From: Streptomyces smaragdinus
Lineage (GTDB): Bacteria; Actinomycetota; Actinomycetes; Streptomycetales; Streptomycetaceae
Direction of reading: 5' to 3'
Length of the DNA stretch: 64,000 bases
NCBI RefSeq assembly: GCF_009604385.1
Contig: NZ_WEGJ01000035.1
Location: 1-64,000 of the forward strand
The notes below the pieces were generated by a model that searched no databases, was not told the origin of the DNA, and was given only the letters and a program-made list of their open reading frames with translations. Shown here in pieces: positions 32,696-41,074 of this stretch (positions within the stretch are counted from its first letter, which is position 1; every line of letters begins with the position of its first letter). The position numbers were made by a program, and so were the translations under genes.

Positions 32696-33514
32696 ATGAT
32701 CACCTCCCGGGGCGCGTGTGCCCTCGTCCTGCTGGCCGCCGTCCTGCTGCCGACCGGCTGCGCCGCCCCGCGGGCGGCCGAGTCCGCGAGAACCGCCGCC
32801 AAGTCCGCCGGTGAACCCGAATCGGCCGCGAAGCCGCGCACCCCCGCCCTGGCGCCTGTCCTGAAGCACGGCGGGCGGGGTGCCAAGCGGGTCGCGCTGA
32901 CGTTCGACGCCGACATGATGTCCGACCAGGTCGACCGGGCCGCCGGCGGCGAACGGTTCGACAATCCGGAGCTCATCGCCACCCTGCGCCGGCTCCAGGT
33001 GCCGTCGACGGTGTTCATGACCGGTGCCTGGGCGGACCAGTACCCGGACCAGGCGCGGGCGATCGGCCGGGACCCGATGTTCGAGGTCGCCAACCACTCG
33101 TACAGCCATCACGCGTACACCACCCCCTGCTACGGCCTCCCCGCGGTGGACCCCGGCACGATGCGCGCGGACGTCGACCGGGCGTTCGCCGCCATCCGGC
33201 GGGCGGGGGTGGCGCGTCCGGTGCCGTACTTCCGTTTCCCGGGCGGGTGTTACGACGCGGCGGCGCTGAAGGCCGTCGCGCCGACGGGGGTGACGGCGGT
33301 GCAGTGGGACGTGGAGAGCGGGGACGCGTTCGCCACGGACGCGGGCGCGGTGGCCGAGCAGGTGCTGGCGGGGGTGCGGCCGGGGTCGGTGGTCGTCATG
33401 CACTGCACGTCCAGCGCGGCGCCGGTGACGGAAGAGGCGGTGCGCACGATCGTGCCGGAGCTGCGTGAGCGCGGGTACCGGTTCGTGAAGGTGTCGGAGC
33501 TGGCGGCGGGGTAG
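32696..33514 (+). CDS. Polysaccharide deacetylase (NodB-like) lipoprotein
   Basis: A 272-residue predicted lipoprotein: a lipobox LPTGC anchors it at Cys22 after a signal peptide. The carbohydrate esterase 4 fold is shown by RVALTFDADM (about residue 65, carrying the metal Asp of the usual TFDDG), NHSYSHHAY (about 132, the two metal His), YFRFPGGCYD (about 175) and a C-terminal SVVVMHCTSS strand with the late His. It should remove acetyl groups from cell-wall or extracellular glycans. A nearly canonical but variant first motif (DAD) suggests a divergent subfamily. Confidence 0.82.
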   Translation: MITSRGACALVLLAAVLLPTGCAAPRAAESARTAAKSAGEPESAAKPRTPALAPVLKHGGRGAKRVALTFDADMMSDQVDRAAGGERFDNPELIATLRRLQVPSTVFMTGAWADQYPDQARAIGRDPMFEVANHSYSHHAYTTPCYGLPAVDPGTMRADVDRAFAAIRRAGVARPVPYFRFPGGCYDAAALKAVAPTGVTAVQWDVESGDAFATDAGAVAEQVLAGVRPGSVVVMHCTSSAAPVTEEAVRTIVPELRERGYRFVKVSELAAG

Positions 33515-33520
33515 CGTCCG

Positions 33521-33706
33521 TCAGCCGGAGCAGGCCGTGCGCTGGGCCTCGAGCCACTCGCAGGCCGGGCAGAGGACGACGCCGGGAACGCTCTCGGCGT
33601 ACTCCGTGGCCTCGCCGCACTGGACGCAGTCCGCGCGCGGCTCGTCCGGGGAAGTTCCGGTGCCGGCCGGGGCACTTGGGGCGCCGCTGGTGTCGCAGTA
33701 CGTCAT
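33521..33706 (-). CDS. Small zinc-ribbon-like protein
   Basis: A 61-residue protein with two CxxC knuckles, CVQCGEA (residues 27-30) and LCPACEW, probably binding one zinc. Another Cys lies at each end. Ribosome site TGGAG is only 2 nt from the ATG. Function unknown. It ends 6 bp from the convergent deacetylase stop and follows the ABC transporter genes on the same strand. Confidence 0.6.
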   Translation of the reverse strand: MTYCDTSGAPSAPAGTGTSPDEPRADCVQCGEATEYAESVPGVVLCPACEWLEAQRTACSG

Positions 33707-33723
33707 GTCTCCACCGTAACTCC

Positions 33724-34392
33724 TCAGCCGCGGCGCCCGCTCACCGCGCACGCGGCAGCCGCCGCCGCGGCGGTGACGGCGGCGGCAAGGGCGAGCGGAC
33801 CCAGCGGGAGGTCGACGGTGCCGTGGCGGGAGCCCGTGACGAGGCCGGTGACGGCGGCGTTGGCGGGCGACACCCCGGCGACGAGGACGGCGAGGGCGCC
33901 GATCAGCGTCGCCGGGACGGAGCGGGCGGGACCGCGCAGGACGGGGCGGTTGGCGAGCGCCCCCACCGCGACGCCGAGCAGCGCGCAGGAGACGGCGGCG
34001 GTGAGGCCGGCGGCGGCGGTCGGCAGGACGTCGAGCCGCACCTCGTGGTCGGAGCTGCGCGGGTCGCTGACGGCGAGGACGGCGCCGGTCCCCGCGAGGG
34101 CGAGCGTCAGGGCGCCGGCCAGGGCCGCGAGGAGCGCCGCGAGGTGGGTCCGGGCGGCGCCGCGGGCGGCGACCGTGCAGGCGCGGGCGGCGTCGGGCTC
34201 CGCGCCGACGCAGATCCGTACCAGCCAGGCGGCGCTCGGGGTGAGCGCGGCGGCGGCGAAGCCCAGGGAGTCCAGGGCCGGCTCGCCCCCGCGGATGCCG
34301 ATCGCGAGGATCGCGGCGTACAGCACGGCGGGCGCCAGCCAGCGGTGGCCGCGGACGAGCAGGGCGCACTGATAGCGGACCAGGGCGGTCAC
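33724..34392 (-). CDS. ABC transporter membrane component (unassigned family)
   Basis: A 222-residue, very Ala/Leu-rich protein with about six hydrophobic segments (for example WLAPAVLYAAILAIGI, LAALLAALAGALTLALAG, and LAAAVTAAAAAAACAV). It has no recognisable substrate motif. Its GTG overlaps the stop of the ATPase gene (GTGA at 34389-34392), so it should be the permease of that transporter. Confidence 0.65.
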   Translation of the reverse strand: MTALVRYQCALLVRGHRWLAPAVLYAAILAIGIRGGEPALDSLGFAAAALTPSAAWLVRICVGAEPDAARACTVAARGAARTHLAALLAALAGALTLALAGTGAVLAVSDPRSSDHEVRLDVLPTAAAGLTAAVSCALLGVAVGALANRPVLRGPARSVPATLIGALAVLVAGVSPANAAVTGLVTGSRHGTVDLPLGPLALAAAVTAAAAAAACAVSGRRG

Positions 34393-35183
34393 CGGCTCAC
34401 CCCCCGCACACTCCACGGCGGCTCGCACGTCAGCAGCTCCCGCAGCACCTCGTCCGCCCGCTCGTCGGGGACCGTCAGGCTGACCCGGTCGCCGGTGCGC
34501 ACCGCCACGACGTCCGGCGGCAGCGGCGCGTCCTCGGGGCCGCTCACCGTGATCACGGCGTACGGGGCGGTACGAGCCGGGGTGACCGCACCGGCGGCGA
34601 CCTGCCAGCGGTCGGCGCCGGGGAGCCGGCTCGGGTCGTGGTCGACGAACACCACGGTCGAGCCCCGCGCCGCCAGCTCACCGACGGCCACGTCGAGGGC
34701 GCCCCGGGCCGCGGCGTCCAGTCCGGTCCACGCCTCGTCGAGGACCAGGAGCCCGGGGTCCGCGAGCAGTCCCTGGGCGACGGCGACCTTCTGGCAGGTG
34801 CCCTTCGACAGCTCGTCGAGCGGCGCCCCGGCGAACTCCGCCGCCCCGAACCGCTCCAGCCACTCCCCCGCCCGCGCCCGCGCCTCGCCGCTCCCCAGCC
34901 CGTGCACCCGGCCCAGGTGAACGAGCCAGCCGCGCGCGGTGAACGGCAGCCCCGTCGCGGGGAACCGCTCCGGCACGTACGCGGTGCGCGAAGGCCGCCC
35001 GCTGATCCGCCCGGCGCTGGGCCGGTCGATCCCGGCGAGCAGCCGCAGCAGCGTGGACTTCCCGGACCCGTTGGCCCCCTCGACGCGCACCACGCCCCCG
35101 CCGGGCGGCAGCCCGAGCTCCACCCCCCGCAGCACCCACGGCCCCCGCACCCCGTAACGCCGCCCGACACCCTCCAGCCTCAT
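34389..35183 (-). CDS. ABC transporter ATP-binding protein
   Basis: A 264-residue ATPase. Walker A is GANGSGKSTLLRLLAG (about residues 34-49), the signature region is LSKGTCQKVAVAQGLLADPG (about 125-144, a TCQK variant of the SGGQ motif), Walker B LLVLDEAWTGLD (about 145-156) and the H-loop VFVDHD. It energises the overlapping membrane gene; the substrate is unknown, and an export role in resistance is possible. The ATG is 8 nt after TAGCGT on this strand, pointing to a nearly leaderless mRNA. Confidence 0.85.
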   Translation of the reverse strand: MRLEGVGRRYGVRGPWVLRGVELGLPPGGGVVRVEGANGSGKSTLLRLLAGIDRPSAGRISGRPSRTAYVPERFPATGLPFTARGWLVHLGRVHGLGSGEARARAGEWLERFGAAEFAGAPLDELSKGTCQKVAVAQGLLADPGLLVLDEAWTGLDAAARGALDVAVGELAARGSTVVFVDHDPSRLPGADRWQVAAGAVTPARTAPYAVITVSGPEDAPLPPDVVAVRTGDRVSLTVPDERADEVLRELLTCEPPWSVRGVSR

Positions 35184-35226
35184 GTGACCGGACGCTAGCG
35201 CAGCCCCCCGTAAGAACCGCGTGATC

Positions 35227-35901
35227 TCAGTGCCCCGCCGGCGCCGGCCGGGCCTCGCTCGGCCGTACGATGACGAACCCCTCGCCGTCCAGCCGCAGCT
35301 GCACCGCCTCGCCGGAGCCGCCCCGGAGCATCGAGCCGAACGACTGCGACCGGTGCAGCGACGTCTGCAGCTGCGCGCTCCAGCCCACGACCGCGTCCGT
35401 GTCCACGAACACCGGGTACTGCGGCGACACCGGGATCACCACCGGCGTCCCCTCGCAGATCACGCCCAGCCGTCCCTGCCCGGAGAAGACGCTGTTGAAC
35501 AGGCCGCCGCCGACCATCCCGGCGCCCTTCACCATCTTGATCTCGTACGACAGCGTCGAGTCGAAGCACAGCACGTTGCGGCCGTTCACCGTGAGCGCGT
35601 CGCCGGGGGCGAAGTCCACGATGAAGCAGTTCGCCGCCTCGTGCGCGAACCACACCTCGCCCTGCCCCCGCACGGCCATCAGCGCCAGCCCCTCGCCGGT
35701 CACCGCCCGCTTGAGGAACTGGCCGGCGCCCTGCCCCTTCTTCTCGAACTGGAGATTGCCGCGGTACGCGATCATCGCGCCCTGGCGGGCGAGGCACTCA
35801 CCGTTCACGGCGTACTTGACGCACTTGGCGTTCTGCAGGGTCATCCCGGGGGCCGTCGCCGGTTCGGCCATGTGTTCCTTGGCGAAGATATCGCTATGCA
35901 T
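35227..35901 (-). CDS. AIM24 family protein
   Basis: A 224-residue beta-rich protein of the AIM24/TerD-adjacent family (KCVKYAVNGECLARQGAMIA, GEGLALMAVRGQGEVWFAH, GVICEGTPVVIPVSPQYPVF, VDTDAVVGWSAQLQ). Its fold is a double jelly-roll-like barrel; family members are linked to membrane or stress functions but no activity is established. ATG 35901 (MHSDIFAKEH) is preferred; a second ATG ten codons later is possible. It lies 44 bp from the ABC ATPase start. Confidence 0.78.
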   Translation of the reverse strand: MHSDIFAKEHMAEPATAPGMTLQNAKCVKYAVNGECLARQGAMIAYRGNLQFEKKGQGAGQFLKRAVTGEGLALMAVRGQGEVWFAHEAANCFIVDFAPGDALTVNGRNVLCFDSTLSYEIKMVKGAGMVGGGLFNSVFSGQGRLGVICEGTPVVIPVSPQYPVFVDTDAVVGWSAQLQTSLHRSQSFGSMLRGGSGEAVQLRLDGEGFVIVRPSEARPAPAGH

Positions 35902-35992
35902 GGGTGGATCGTCCGCCGGAACCACCGCGTCCGCCAAGTCCGGCGCCACGCGGCGTGACCAACTGCCCGTCGTCTTGGTGCCGTTCACAAAA

Positions 35993-36002
35993 TGACCGGT
36001 CA
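35993..36002. promoter_or_regulatory. Short perfect palindrome TGACCGGTCA
   Basis: A 10-bp palindrome in an AT-richer pocket (CAAAATGACCGGTCAGTAAA) between the divergent AIM24 and DUF3103 genes. It could be a TetR-type half of an operator; by itself this is weak. Confidence 0.3.
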
Positions 36003-36105
36003 GTAAACAGTGACGCCGCCCTCTATCCGCGTAGAACAATCATGCCGCATCATGGTCGGGCTCCACCCCCCTCGCACCGCCCACCACCATGTGGCGGTGT
36101 CTGGC

Positions 36106-36128
36106 ATGTCCCCGACACCAGGGGACAT
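36106..36128 (+). promoter_or_regulatory. Inverted repeat before the DUF3103 gene
   Basis: ATGTCCCC-GACACCA-GGGGACAT: perfect 8-bp arms with a 7-nt centre, ending 12 nt before the ribosome site (TTGGAGGAC). Either an operator or a 5' UTR hairpin that could affect translation. Confidence 0.45.
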
Positions 36129-36150
36129 TCACCCCCTGTTGGAGGACGTC

Positions 36151-37287
36151 TTGTTCCCGCAGCAGTTCCGTACCGCGCTGGTGGGCCTCACCCTCACCGG
36201 TCTCGCGCTCACTGCCGCACCCGGCCTCGCCTCGGCGTCGGACGCCAAGTCGGCGCCGGTCCGCGGCAAGTCGCAGGTCTCCTCGATCGAGGACTCCACC
36301 GCCCGGTCCCTTGCCCTGTCCCTCGCCGACGGCACCTTCCGGTCCCAGGTCGCCCGGGCGACCGCCGGTGGCGCGGAGGTCTCGCTGGCCCCGCTGGCCG
36401 GCCAGGCCGGGTCCGCGTTCCGCTCCGAGGTCGCCGCCGCCGACCGCAAGGTGGCCGCCGCCAAGGGGCTGGACGCGGACACCGGTTCGCTCCTCACCGT
36501 CCAGCTGGCCGGCGCCGACACCACCGCCGCCGCGCTGAGCGCCACCGCGCCGCTCGTCGCCACCGCGCCGAACGACGACGAGGCGACCTCCGTCACCGCG
36601 TACGACTCCCTGGGCCGCGCCCACCGGCTGGACGCGAAGGTCGCGCCGGAGCAGCCCGTCCTCGTGGTCGGTCTGGACGGCGACAAGGCCGTCTCGGAAG
36701 GCATGCAGGTGCTGAACCGCGAGCTGGCCGCCGCCGGCGTCGCGACCCCGGCCAGCACCGCCGCCACCACCACGTCGACGCAGGCCGCCGCCGCGGACGG
36801 CTACTGGACCTCGCGCGTCACCGCGGTCCGGCTCTCCGACGACCAGGAGACCTGGATCAAGGGCAACGCCGAGATCTTCACCGTGACCAGCGGCTTCGGG
36901 CTGGACGGCAAGGTCCGCGTGGACACGGTCACCATGCCGTACCTGGACGACGCCGACCACACGTACTACCCGAACCAGATCCTGGTGAACTGGTCGCTGT
37001 ACAAGTACAACCTGGCCGACACCGTGATGTTTGAGGACGACGGCGACACGAACTACTCGGCGCTCGCCAAGGCCCTCGCCAGCGCGCTGCTGACGATCCT
37101 GGACCTCGGCGCGTACATCCCGCTGGTGAACCCGGTCATCGACGCGATGCCCGACTCGTTCTGGGTGGACGACCCGGACTTCGTGGACGCCTGGTACACC
37201 CTGTCCCGTGAGATGACCGGCACCCGCAACGGCGCCGGCGGTCACGGCTGGATGACCTTCGACCGGTACTTCGTCTCCGCCCTGTGA
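36151..37287 (+). CDS. Secreted DUF3103 protein
   Basis: A 378-residue exported protein beginning at a TTG with an excellent ribosome site (GGAGGACGTC). The signal peptide is QFRTALVGLTLTGLALTAAP (about residues 4-23, processed near LASAS). The C-terminal half carries the DUF3103-like pattern WTSRVTAVRLSDDQETWIKG, NAEIFTVTSGF, DADHTYYPNQILVNWSLYKY and VMFEDDGDTNY. Function is unknown; the Asp-rich segments could bind calcium. An inverted repeat precedes it and a strong hairpin follows. Confidence 0.7.
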   Translation: MFPQQFRTALVGLTLTGLALTAAPGLASASDAKSAPVRGKSQVSSIEDSTARSLALSLADGTFRSQVARATAGGAEVSLAPLAGQAGSAFRSEVAAADRKVAAAKGLDADTGSLLTVQLAGADTTAAALSATAPLVATAPNDDEATSVTAYDSLGRAHRLDAKVAPEQPVLVVGLDGDKAVSEGMQVLNRELAAAGVATPASTAATTTSTQAAAADGYWTSRVTAVRLSDDQETWIKGNAEIFTVTSGFGLDGKVRVDTVTMPYLDDADHTYYPNQILVNWSLYKYNLADTVMFEDDGDTNYSALAKALASALLTILDLGAYIPLVNPVIDAMPDSFWVDDPDFVDAWYTLSREMTGTRNGAGGHGWMTFDRYFVSAL

Positions 37288-37299
37288 GGTGACACCGCG

Positions 37300-37329
37300 C
37301 CCCGCCCGGCACTCCCCTGCCGGGCGGGG
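37300..37329 (+). terminator. 12-bp hairpin terminator after DUF3103 gene
   Basis: CCCCGCCCGGCA and TGCCGGGCGGGG pair perfectly around a 6-nt loop, 12 nt after the stop. Confidence 0.8.
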
Positions 37330-37389
37330 TTCGCACCTGAGCGGGCCGCCCGGATCCGGCACACGGGCGGCCTGGCAGACTTGACGGTG

Positions 37390-38100
37390 ATGACCAGCAC
37401 CGAAACCCTCTTCCGCGACCCCGACGGCGGGCGCGACGCGCGGCCCCAGTACGTCCTGCCCCTCGTGGTGCGGATCGAGAAGGCCGCGCCGCCCGCCCGT
37501 ACCGACGCCCTCGAGACCGCCGCCCGCGCCGTGCTGACGCTGCTCTCCGACGAGCGGACCACCGCCCCCGACGGCGAGTGGGCCGAGGCGGTGCGCGACT
37601 GGGAGGACGCCCGGATCCGCAAGGTCGTACGACGCGCGCGCGGCGCGGAGTGGCGCCGCGCGGGGACGCTGCCCGGCATCACGGTCACCGGCACCGACGC
37701 CGAGGTGCGGGTGTTCCCGCCGATCCCCCTCGACGGCTGGCCCAAGGACCTCGCCAAGCTCCAGGTCTCCGGTACGGAGCTGGCCGACCCCGAGCCCCCG
37801 CCGGCCCCCGCCGCGGGCACCCCGGTGCTGTGGCTGCCGCCGGGGCTCGCGATGTCCGCCGGGAAGACCATGGCGCAGGCCGGCCACGGAGCGCAGCTCG
37901 CCTGGTGGGAGCTGTCCGACGCCGAGCGGGACGCCTGGCGCGCGAACGGCTTCCCGCTGGCGGTACGCACTGCCGCGCCCGCCGCGTGGGACGGGCTGCT
38001 GCACAGCGGGCTGCCGGTGGTCCGGGACGCGGGCTTCACGGAGATCGCCCCGGGCAGCGTCACGGTGGTCTCCGAACACCCGGCGCTGAAACGCGGTTGA
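37390..38100 (+). CDS. PTH2-type peptidyl-tRNA hydrolase family protein
   Basis: A 236-residue protein with a C-terminal PTH2 domain: GLAMSAGKTMAQAGHGAQLA (about residues 154-173) carries the GK-AQ-H pattern of the archaeal/eukaryotic peptidyl-tRNA hydrolase, followed by VSEHPALKRG. The N-terminal 150 residues are lineage-specific. Bacterial cells use the unrelated Pth for the essential reaction, so this would be auxiliary. The start is either ATG 37390 or GTG 37387; no ribosome site is evident. Confidence 0.7.
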   Translation: MTSTETLFRDPDGGRDARPQYVLPLVVRIEKAAPPARTDALETAARAVLTLLSDERTTAPDGEWAEAVRDWEDARIRKVVRRARGAEWRRAGTLPGITVTGTDAEVRVFPPIPLDGWPKDLAKLQVSGTELADPEPPPAPAAGTPVLWLPPGLAMSAGKTMAQAGHGAQLAWWELSDAERDAWRANGFPLAVRTAAPAAWDGLLHSGLPVVRDAGFTEIAPGSVTVVSEHPALKRG

Positions 38101-38131
38101 TCGGCCCGTCCGCCCGTGCTCTGATCGCCCG

Positions 38132-38635
38132 ATGAGCGACGTGACAGAGGTACGCCCGGCGGAGCTGTCCGACACCGCGGCCGTCCGCGCCGTCGGACTG
38201 GCCGCGTGGCCGCCCACGTACACGCCTCTCACGGGCCCCGGGTACGTCGAACGCTGTCTGGCCGTCTGGTGGTCGACCGAGGCCACCGCCCGCGGGATCG
38301 CCGCCGGGAACGTGCTGGTGGCGGAGACCGGCGGGCGGATCACCGGGATGGCGGGGCTCGGGGAGAAGGACGGCGTACCGGTGCTGTGGAAGCTGTACGT
38401 GCTGCCGGAGTGCCACGGCACCGGCGTCGGCTCGGCGCTGCTGGCCGCCGTCGTGGCGCGGCTTCGGGCAGCGGGGGCGACACGGCTGCGGCTGGAGTAC
38501 CTGGACGGCAACGAGCGGGCGGCGGCGTTCTACCGGGCGAAGGGCTTCCGGGAGATCGGGCGGGCGCCGGACCCGGAGCATCCGGAGCTGCCGGCCGACG
38601 TGTGGATGGAGGCGGACCTCACCGCCGCGCGGTGA
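38132..38635 (+). CDS. GNAT family N-acetyltransferase
   Basis: A 167-residue acetyltransferase. LWKLYVLPECHGTGVGSALL (about residues 87-106) holds the acetyl-CoA loop (HGTGVGSA), and YLDGNERAAAFYRAKGFREI the C-terminal part. It resembles the branch including spermidine and protein N-acetyltransferases. It starts 31 bp after the PTH2 gene, so it may be cotranscribed. Confidence 0.85.
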   Translation: MSDVTEVRPAELSDTAAVRAVGLAAWPPTYTPLTGPGYVERCLAVWWSTEATARGIAAGNVLVAETGGRITGMAGLGEKDGVPVLWKLYVLPECHGTGVGSALLAAVVARLRAAGATRLRLEYLDGNERAAAFYRAKGFREIGRAPDPEHPELPADVWMEADLTAAR

Positions 38636-38662
38636 GGGTGCCGCCCCCTCCCCGGCCCCGGT

Positions 38663-39601
38663 CTACGGCACCAGCACCAGCCGCCCCCGCACCCCGCCGC
38701 GCGCCAGCCGCTCGTGGGCCTCGGCGGCACGCTCCAGCGGCAGGGTGTCCGCCACCCGGGGCGTCAGCACCCCCTTGTCCGCCAGCGCCGTGAGCTCCGC
38801 CAGCCGGGCGCCGTCCGCGTAGACCTGCGTGAGGTGGACGGTGGTCCCGCGCAGCGGCAGCGGGGTGTTGGACGGCAGCACGGCGGCGAACCTGCCGCGC
38901 GGGCGCAGCGCCGCCAGCGCCCCGGCCCCCACCGACGCGGCGTCCAGCACGCCGTGCACCCCGCCGGGCGCGACGGCCCGTACCGCCGCGGCGAGGACGG
39001 CGTCCCGGGGGACGAACTCCGCCGCGCCCAGGCCCCGTACCAGCGCCTCGTCCCCCGGCCCGGCCTGGGCCACGACCCGCAGCCCGCGGTCCTTCGCCGC
39101 CAGCTCCACCCCGTACCCGCCGACCGCCCCCGCGGCCCCGGTGACCAGCAGCGTCTGCCCCGGCTCCAGCGCCAGCGCGGCCAGCGACTGGTCGGCGGTG
39201 AGGGCGTTCAGGGGCAGCGTCGCCGCGTGTGCGGCGTCGGTGCCGCGCGGCGCCGGGGCGACCGCGTAGGCGTCCACCACCAGCTGCTCGGCGTACGCCC
39301 CGAGCTCCAGGTCCAGCAGATCCAGCAGCGCCACCACCGAGTCGCCCACCGCGACCCCCGTCACGCCCGCACCGACCGCGTCGACCACGCCCGCCGCGTC
39401 CCAGCCGACCCCGTACCGCGCCCGCTCCGCCACCACCCCCACCTGCACGAACACACCCGCGCGCACCGCCGTGTCCACCGGGTTCACCCCGGCCGCCCCG
39501 ACCCTGATCCGTACCTGCCCCGGCCCCGGCTCGGGCACCGCCGTCTCGACCACCCTCAGCGCCTCGGGTCCGCCCGGCTCCGTCACAATCACAGCTCGCA
39601 T
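38663..39601 (-). CDS. Zinc-independent NAD(P)H quinone oxidoreductase-like MDR protein
   Basis: A 312-residue medium-chain dehydrogenase/reductase. GVNPVDTAVRAGVF (about residues 38-51) matches the QOR family; no structural-zinc Cys cluster is present. The nucleotide loop is LLVTGAAGAVGGYGVELA (about 150-167). It likely reduces quinones or enones with NADPH. It is divergent from an HxlR regulator gene 111 bp away, the usual layout for HxlR control of a detoxifying reductase. Confidence 0.85.
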   Translation of the reverse strand: MRAVIVTEPGGPEALRVVETAVPEPGPGQVRIRVGAAGVNPVDTAVRAGVFVQVGVVAERARYGVGWDAAGVVDAVGAGVTGVAVGDSVVALLDLLDLELGAYAEQLVVDAYAVAPAPRGTDAAHAATLPLNALTADQSLAALALEPGQTLLVTGAAGAVGGYGVELAAKDRGLRVVAQAGPGDEALVRGLGAAEFVPRDAVLAAAVRAVAPGGVHGVLDAASVGAGALAALRPRGRFAAVLPSNTPLPLRGTTVHLTQVYADGARLAELTALADKGVLTPRVADTLPLERAAEAHERLARGGVRGRLVLVP

Positions 39602-39651
39602 CGTTCCCCGCTCCTTCGTACCGATCGCTTACGGCACGAACCTAGGGGGCG

Positions 39652-39668
39652 TTACTCTCCATCGGTAA
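39652..39668. promoter_or_regulatory. Candidate HxlR operator between QOR and HxlR genes
   Basis: TTAC-TCTCCATCG-GTAA, a 4+9+4 inverted repeat. HxlR/HypR-type regulators bind TAC-N9-GTA-like sites. A further related GCTTAC sequence lies at 39627-39632. Confidence 0.4.
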
Positions 39669-39712
39669 GCAGGCACCTGAAAGTGCGTACCGGACCCGGG
39701 GGAGAGCCACGG

Positions 39713-40111
39713 ATGCCCACCATGACCGCCGCCGAACGCCGCGACGAGGCCCGCGAGGCGTACGACGCCTTCCTCGCCGCCTGCCCCTCCCACCAACTGC
39801 TCGGGCGCATCAGCGACAAGTGGACGGCGCTGATCGTCACGTCCCTCGCCGACGGCCCCCGGCGCTACGGGGAGGTCGCGCGGACCGTCGCGAGCATCAG
39901 CCAGAAGATGCTCACGCAGACATTGCGCTCGCTGGAGCGCGACGGCATCATCACCCGCACGGTGACGCCCGAGGTCCCGGTCCGGGTCGACTACGAACTG
40001 ACGGAAACCGGCCGCGAACTGCTGCCCGTCCTGCGCGCGATCAAGGACTGGGCGGAGACGCACATCGAGGGCATCATGGCGTCCCGCGAGGCGTACGACC
40101 GGCGGAGCTGA
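39713..40111 (+). CDS. HxlR-family transcriptional regulator
   Basis: A 132-residue winged-helix protein. LGRISDKWTALIVTSLADGP (about residues 28-47) and RRYGEVARTVASISQKMLTQ followed by TLRSLERDGIITRTV are the family hallmarks. The conserved N-terminal Cys (ACPSHQLL, near residue 23) is often redox- or electrophile-sensing. ATG 39713 has GGGGGAG 8 nt upstream. It probably controls the divergent oxidoreductase in response to reactive quinones or aldehydes. Confidence 0.85.
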   Translation: MPTMTAAERRDEAREAYDAFLAACPSHQLLGRISDKWTALIVTSLADGPRRYGEVARTVASISQKMLTQTLRSLERDGIITRTVTPEVPVRVDYELTETGRELLPVLRAIKDWAETHIEGIMASREAYDRRS

Positions 40112-40237
40112 CCGGTCCCGGCCATCGGGCGGCAACCTCAAATTTGGCTCTGAACAATCCCCACAAGGGTTCGACGTCGCCCCCGCAGGCCATCATCTGT
40201 CCACGCGAACGAGCACGACAGGGGGAGGGGGCGGCGG

Positions 40238-41074
40238 ATGCATCAGCCGCTGGGAACGGGGATCGGCTGGCGGCCGGAAATCGCCGGTGAGATCGAACAG
40301 CTGACGGACATCGACTGGGTCGAGGTCGTGGCGGAGAATATCTGCCCCGGCCACCTCCCCGACGCCCTCACGGCGCTGCGCGCCCGGGGCGTGACCGTCG
40401 TCCCGCACGGGGTGGGGCTGGGCCTGGGCGGCGCGGAGCGGCCCGACCCCGGGCGGCTGGTGGCGCTGGCGGAGCGGGCCGGGGCGCTGGGGGCGCCGCT
40501 GGTGACGGAGCACATCGCGTTCGTGCGGGCCGGGGGGCCGCTGACCGCGTCGCCGCGCCTGGAGGCCGGGCATCTGCTGCCCGTACCGCGCACCCGGGAC
40601 GCGCTCACGGTGCTCTGCGAGAACGTCCGGATGGCGCAGGACGCGCTGCCGGTGCCGCTGGCACTGGAGAACATCGCGGCGCTGTTCTCGTGGCCGGACG
40701 ACGAGTTCACCGAGGGCGAGTTCCTGGCGGAGCTCGTGGAGCGGACGGGCGTACGGCTGCTGATCGACGTCGCCAATCTGCACACCAACCACGTCAACCG
40801 CGGCGAGGACCCGGCCCGCGCGCTGGACGAGCTGCCGCTGGAGGCCCTGGCGTACGTGCATGTCGCCGGCGGCTATCTGCGCGACGGCGTCTGGCACGAC
40901 AGCCACGCGCATCCCGTACCGCCGGAGGTGCTCGGGGTCCTCGGCGAGCTGTGCGCGCGCACGACACCGCCGGGAGTGCTGCTGGAGCGCGACGCGAACT
41001 TCCCGCCGCCCGGCGAACTGGCGGCGGAGCTGGCGGCGATCGGTTCGGTCACCAGGGGGGTGGCGCATGTCTGA
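40238..41074 (+). CDS. DUF692 / MNIO-family iron-dependent oxidase
   Basis: A 278-residue TIM-barrel protein of the multinuclear non-haem iron oxidase family, whose studied members modify cysteines (MbnB in methanobactin, TglH, bufferin enzymes). Candidate metal ligands fall where expected: His57 (VVPHGVG), His92 (TEHIAF), Glu144 (LALENIA), Asp177/His182/His185 (LIDVANLHTNHVN), His208 (YVHVAGG), Asp221/His223/His225 (HDSHAHP) and Glu250 (LLERDANFP). ATG 40238 has AGGGGGAGGGGG upstream. Its end overlaps the next gene by 8 nt, and that gene overlaps the next by 1 nt, giving a tightly coupled three-gene unit. The Cys-rich tail encoded two genes later is its obvious candidate substrate. Confidence 0.88.
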   Translation: MHQPLGTGIGWRPEIAGEIEQLTDIDWVEVVAENICPGHLPDALTALRARGVTVVPHGVGLGLGGAERPDPGRLVALAERAGALGAPLVTEHIAFVRAGGPLTASPRLEAGHLLPVPRTRDALTVLCENVRMAQDALPVPLALENIAALFSWPDDEFTEGEFLAELVERTGVRLLIDVANLHTNHVNRGEDPARALDELPLEALAYVHVAGGYLRDGVWHDSHAHPVPPEVLGVLGELCARTTPPGVLLERDANFPPPGELAAELAAIGSVTRGVAHV

